A DNA stretch of 7,722 nucleotides, taken from assembly GCA_003484865.1 (NCBI GenBank), contig DMZT01000262.1, positions 872 to 8,593 of the forward strand, read 5' to 3'. Positions 4,864 through 7,722 of the stretch are shown piece by piece. Both the position numbers and the translations under genes were made by a program. A model generated the notes under the pieces. That model was not told where the DNA came from and made no database searches. It was given only the letters and a program-made list of their open reading frames with translations. This DNA comes from Stenotrophomonas sp. Lineage in GTDB: Bacteria > Pseudomonadota > Gammaproteobacteria > Xanthomonadales > Xanthomonadaceae. Numbering within the stretch: position 1 is the first letter of the stretch; each line of letters opens with the position of its first letter.

Positions 4864-7722
4864 CGGGTGGCGTGCAATACGCGCGCGATCGCCTCCACCA
4901 GCAGATCGCCGGTGACCGGCTTGCGCAGGAAGGCATCGAAGCCTGCGTCGCGGGCCTGCTGCTCGATCGATGGATCGGTGCGCGCCGTGACCGCAATCAG
5001 CGGCATCTCGAACCCTTGGCCGCGCAGGTGCTCAGCCAAGGCGATGCCGCCCAGTCCTGGAAGATCCAGATCCATCAACACCACCTCGAACGGTGCCTCG
5101 CTGACCTCGCGCAGCGCCGCCAATGCGTGCTCGGCATGGACCACCTGGTGGCCACGCGCCGATAGCAGGCCACTGACCACCTCGGCCACGGTCAGATCGT
5201 CCTCCACCAGCAGGATGCGCAGCGGCGGCAATACCCACTGCTCGCCCTCGGCCGCGCCCGGCGCGCCGGTCGTTCCCTGCTCCAGGGGCAACGGCAGGGT
5301 CACCGTGAAACGCGTTCCCACGCCGAGCTGGCTCTGCACGCCGATCTGCCCCTGCATCGCCAGTGCCAGCTCGCGGCAGATCGCCAGACCCAGCCCGCTG
5401 CCCCCGTACTGCGCGGCGGTGCGGGCGCCATCGGCCTGCTCGAAGCGGCGGAACAGTCGCTCCTGTTGATCGGTGCTGATGCCCGGTCCGGTATCGGATA
5501 CCTCGATGTGCAACCCGCGGCCGGCCGTGATCGCGCGCAACGTCAACCGTACTTCGCCGTGGCTGGTGAACTTGACCGCGTTGCCCAGCAGGTTCAGCAG
5601 GATCTGGCGCACGCGCAGCTCGTCACCGACCGTGCGGGTGCCGGCCGGCAAGGTGTTGTCGACCACGAACCGCAGCCCCTTCTGCCCGGCCAGCGCGGCC
5701 ATCAACGCGCAGACGTCGTCGATCGGTCGCTGCAGCTGGAACGGCTGCGCCTGCAGTTCCAGGCGCCCCGACTCGATCCGGGCCAGGTCCAGCGCGTCGT
5801 TGACCAGATGCAGCAGGTGCTCGCCTGCGTGGCGGATCGACTCGGTGTAGCCGCGCTGCTGGGGGTTCAATGGCGAGGACAAGAGCAGCTCGCTCATGCC
5901 CAGCACCCCGGTCATCGGCGTGCGCACCTCATGGCCCAGGTTCGCCAGGAAACGGGTCTTGGCCATCGAAGCCTGCTCGGCCAGCTCCTGCTTCTGCAGT
6001 GCCAACTGGTACGCATGCCGGCGCTGCAGCCGGCGCCGGTACAACCAGGCGAACAGACTGAGCAGCAGCAACACGGCCGAGGTCAGCAGCAACAGGCCCG
6101 ACAGGCTGCGCCACCACGGCGGTAACACCCGGAACTCCAGCACCTGCACCCGCGACCAGATGTGGTCGGCCGAACGGGCCTGGATTTCCAGCCGGTAGCG
6201 GCCCGGCGGCAGGCGCGAGAACAGGCGTTCGCCGCCGGGCCCCACTTCCACCCAATCCGGGTCGTAGCCGGCCAGCCGGTAACGGTAGTTGTTCGAGGTG
6301 GAATCGGCGAAGGACAGCAGCCGCGCGACGATCCGCAGATCGCGGTCGCCGTCGGCGATGTCCAGCGGAACCGCATGGGTCAGGTCCAGGACACGCTCGC
6401 CACGGCGCACCTCGACCCGCTCGATCACCAGGGGCGCGCGTCGCGTCGCCGGCTTGACCTGTGCCGGATCGAATACCACCACCCCGGCAGGCGTGCCACC
6501 CACGATCCGACCACTCGGGGTCAGCGTCAGCGTGCGGCGGCGAAATTCCTGGCTGGGCAGGCCATCATGTACGCCGTATTGGCGCACGCTGCCCGCCTCC
6601 GGATCGACACGCACCAGGCCCCGAGCATTTGCTGCCCAGACCACGCCCTGGCGGTCCACCACCAGGCCGGTGGCGGTGATCGCGGGGTAGCCGGCACTGC
6701 TGCCGATCACTTCCTGCAGGGTCAACCGATCGCCCTGCCAGCCGTAGTGCGAGAGCTTGCCTTCCTCGGAAAGCCAGACACTGTCATCGCCGGCCAGCGC
6801 CATCGCATGCACGCTCGCCGCGGGGCCACCCGGCAGCGGCTCGAAACGCGAGCGCGCCGCGACCCACTGCAGCAGCCCCCGCCCGGTGGCCACCCACAGG
6901 CGGTCCTGGGGACCGCACCGGATATCGAGCGCGTTCTGGCCAGCGCTCAATCCGGCGTGGCCGAGCGCGACGCGATGCAGGACCCGTCCATCGAGATCGC
7001 GCTGCTGCAGCCCGTTGGCCGAGGCCGTCCACAGGCGCTGCCCGTCGCACAACGCCAATGATTCGATCGCGCCCTCCATCGTGGCGTCCACCGCCGCGTC
7101 GCGCCCCCAGCGCCGCATCCGCTTCTGCCGGGGGTCATAGCGCAGCAGCGCGTCCCAGGATCCGATCCAGACCTGGCCGCGCGGATCCTCCAGCACCGAC
7201 TGCAGCCATTGCGTGCCGTCCACCCAGGTCCGGTGCTGTTCGATCTTCCCGCTGACCGGGTCGAACTTGTCCAGGGCACCATGCGTACCCACCGTCCACA
7301 CGCCGCCGTCGGCGGCTGCGCCCATGCCCAGCACATACGCATTGCGCAGCGAGGCCGGGTCATCTTCCAGGCGCGACAGCACCGAGAACTGCCACCATCG
7401 CGGCAGCAGATGCCACAGGCCGCCGTTGGTGCTGGCCAGCCAGATGCCGCCCTCGCGATCTTCGTAAGCGCCGGTCCAGTTCGGCCGCACCTGCCCGCGC
7501 GCGATCGCGCTGTACAGTGGCACCTGCTGGAACTGACCGTCCATCGCACGGCCCAGGCCCGAGCGGGTGTCCAGCCAATACCCGCCCTGCTCGTCGCGCA
7601 ACATCATGCCCAGGATCTGATCGCCATCGGCAACGGCCCAGGGAGCCGGTTCGAAGCGGCCATCCGGGCGGCGCACCGCCACCCCGACATTGCTGCTGAT
7701 CCACAGGCTGCCATCGGGCTCG
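4860..7722 (-). CDS. Hybrid sensor histidine kinase with periplasmic propeller, 5' partial
   Basis: This gene encodes a membrane two-component sensor of the kind with a large periplasmic ligand-sensing propeller. Its start lies beyond the right edge: the frame stays open past the GTG at 7682-7680 for 13 more codons including another propeller motif (DGSLWISS). Numbering from that GTG, repeated Reg_prop motifs (GxxWxx...Gx) occur about 30-400, at least nine of them (e.g. GGIWLAST 78-85, GQVWIGS 169-175, DRLWVAT 260-266). A Y_Y_Y domain follows (about 455-520), then a membrane helix (about 527-548). The HisKA domain has phospho-acceptor His584 in HEVRTP. The ATPase has N701, DTGPG (730-734), LFRRFEQ (743-749) and GGSGLGLAI (760-768). 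A C-terminal receiver has Glu827-Asp828-Asp829, phospho-acceptor Asp871, Thr899 and Lys921. There is no HPt or DNA-binding domain, so output must pass to separate proteins. The propeller is likely missing several blades to the truncation. The signal is unknown. Confidence 0.95.
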   Translation of the reverse strand, partial: EPDGSLWISSNVGVAVRRPDGRFEPAPWAVADGDQILGMMLRDEQGGYWLDTRSGLGRAMDGQFQQVPLYSAIARGQVRPNWTGAYEDREGGIWLASTNGGLWHLLPRWWQFSVLSRLEDDPASLRNAYVLGMGAAADGGVWTVGTHGALDKFDPVSGKIEQHRTWVDGTQWLQSVLEDPRGQVWIGSWDALLRYDPRQKRMRRWGRDAAVDATMEGAIESLALCDGQRLWTASANGLQQRDLDGRVLHRVALGHAGLSAGQNALDIRCGPQDRLWVATGRGLLQWVAARSRFEPLPGGPAASVHAMALAGDDSVWLSEEGKLSHYGWQGDRLTLQEVIGSSAGYPAITATGLVVDRQGVVWAANARGLVRVDPEAGSVRQYGVHDGLPSQEFRRRTLTLTPSGRIVGGTPAGVVVFDPAQVKPATRRAPLVIERVEVRRGERVLDLTHAVPLDIADGDRDLRIVARLLSFADSTSNNYRYRLAGYDPDWVEVGPGGERLFSRLPPGRYRLEIQARSADHIWSRVQVLEFRVLPPWWRSLSGLLLLTSAVLLLLSLFAWLYRRRLQRRHAYQLALQKQELAEQASMAKTRFLANLGHEVRTPMTGVLGMSELLLSSPLNPQQRGYTESIRHAGEHLLHLVNDALDLARIESGRLELQAQPFQLQRPIDDVCALMAALAGQKGLRFVVDNTLPAGTRTVGDELRVRQILLNLLGNAVKFTSHGEVRLTLRAITAGRGLHIEVSDTGPGISTDQQERLFRRFEQADGARTAAQYGGSGLGLAICRELALAMQGQIGVQSQLGVGTRFTVTLPLPLEQGTTGAPGAAEGEQWVLPPLRILLVEDDLTVAEVVSGLLSARGHQVVHAEHALAALREVSEAPFEVVLMDLDLPGLGGIALAEHLRGQGFEMPLIAVTARTDPSIEQQARDAGFDAFLRKPVTGDLLVEAIARVLHATR

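Noticed and set aside
5466..7061. Long plus-strand frames (219 and 299 codons) opposite the kinase
   Set aside because: The kinase on the minus strand has all expected catalytic motifs through this stretch; the opposite frames look like shadows.

Overview
The window is GC-rich and reads as chromosomal DNA of a gammaproteobacterium in the Xanthomonadaceae, most like Stenotrophomonas or a close relative. This rests on codon use, on the protein families, and on two short stem-loops that each carry a GTAG tetranucleotide at one foot, the form of the SMAG/REP elements known from Stenotrophomonas. The genus is an inference. No phage, insertion sequence, CRISPR array, tRNA or rRNA was seen.

Layout, left to right. 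At the left edge (1-77, minus) is the N-terminus of a gene that looks like a class II DAHP synthase (shikimate pathway). Divergent from it is a complete TonB-dependent outer-membrane receptor (291-2417, plus). A perfect 15-bp dyad about 45 bp before its start has the same half-site spacing as Zur (zinc repressor) boxes. Convergent to the receptor is dsbB (2532-3041, minus), the inner-membrane quinone-linked oxidant of DsbA. A 376-bp gene-free stretch (3042-3417) follows and holds a GTAG REP hairpin, a 97-bp imperfect palindrome with internal direct repeats, seven tandem copies of a hexanucleotide, and a 15-bp palindrome just before the next gene. That gene is a complete 14-TM-type MFS drug exporter closely resembling MdtD (3418-4821, plus). 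It converges on a large hybrid sensor histidine kinase (4860-7722, minus) that runs off the right edge. A second GTAG REP fills the 38-bp gap between them and supplies the kinase stop codon.

The genes do not form one operon: every adjacent pair is divergent or convergent, so each is probably expressed on its own. Four of the five encode or support envelope functions (nutrient uptake, disulfide formation, efflux, periplasmic sensing), but nothing in the sequence ties them into one pathway. I see no convincing new multi-gene system. The most interesting parts are the non-coding elements: the Zur-like dyad before the receptor, and the composite repeat block between dsbB and the exporter.
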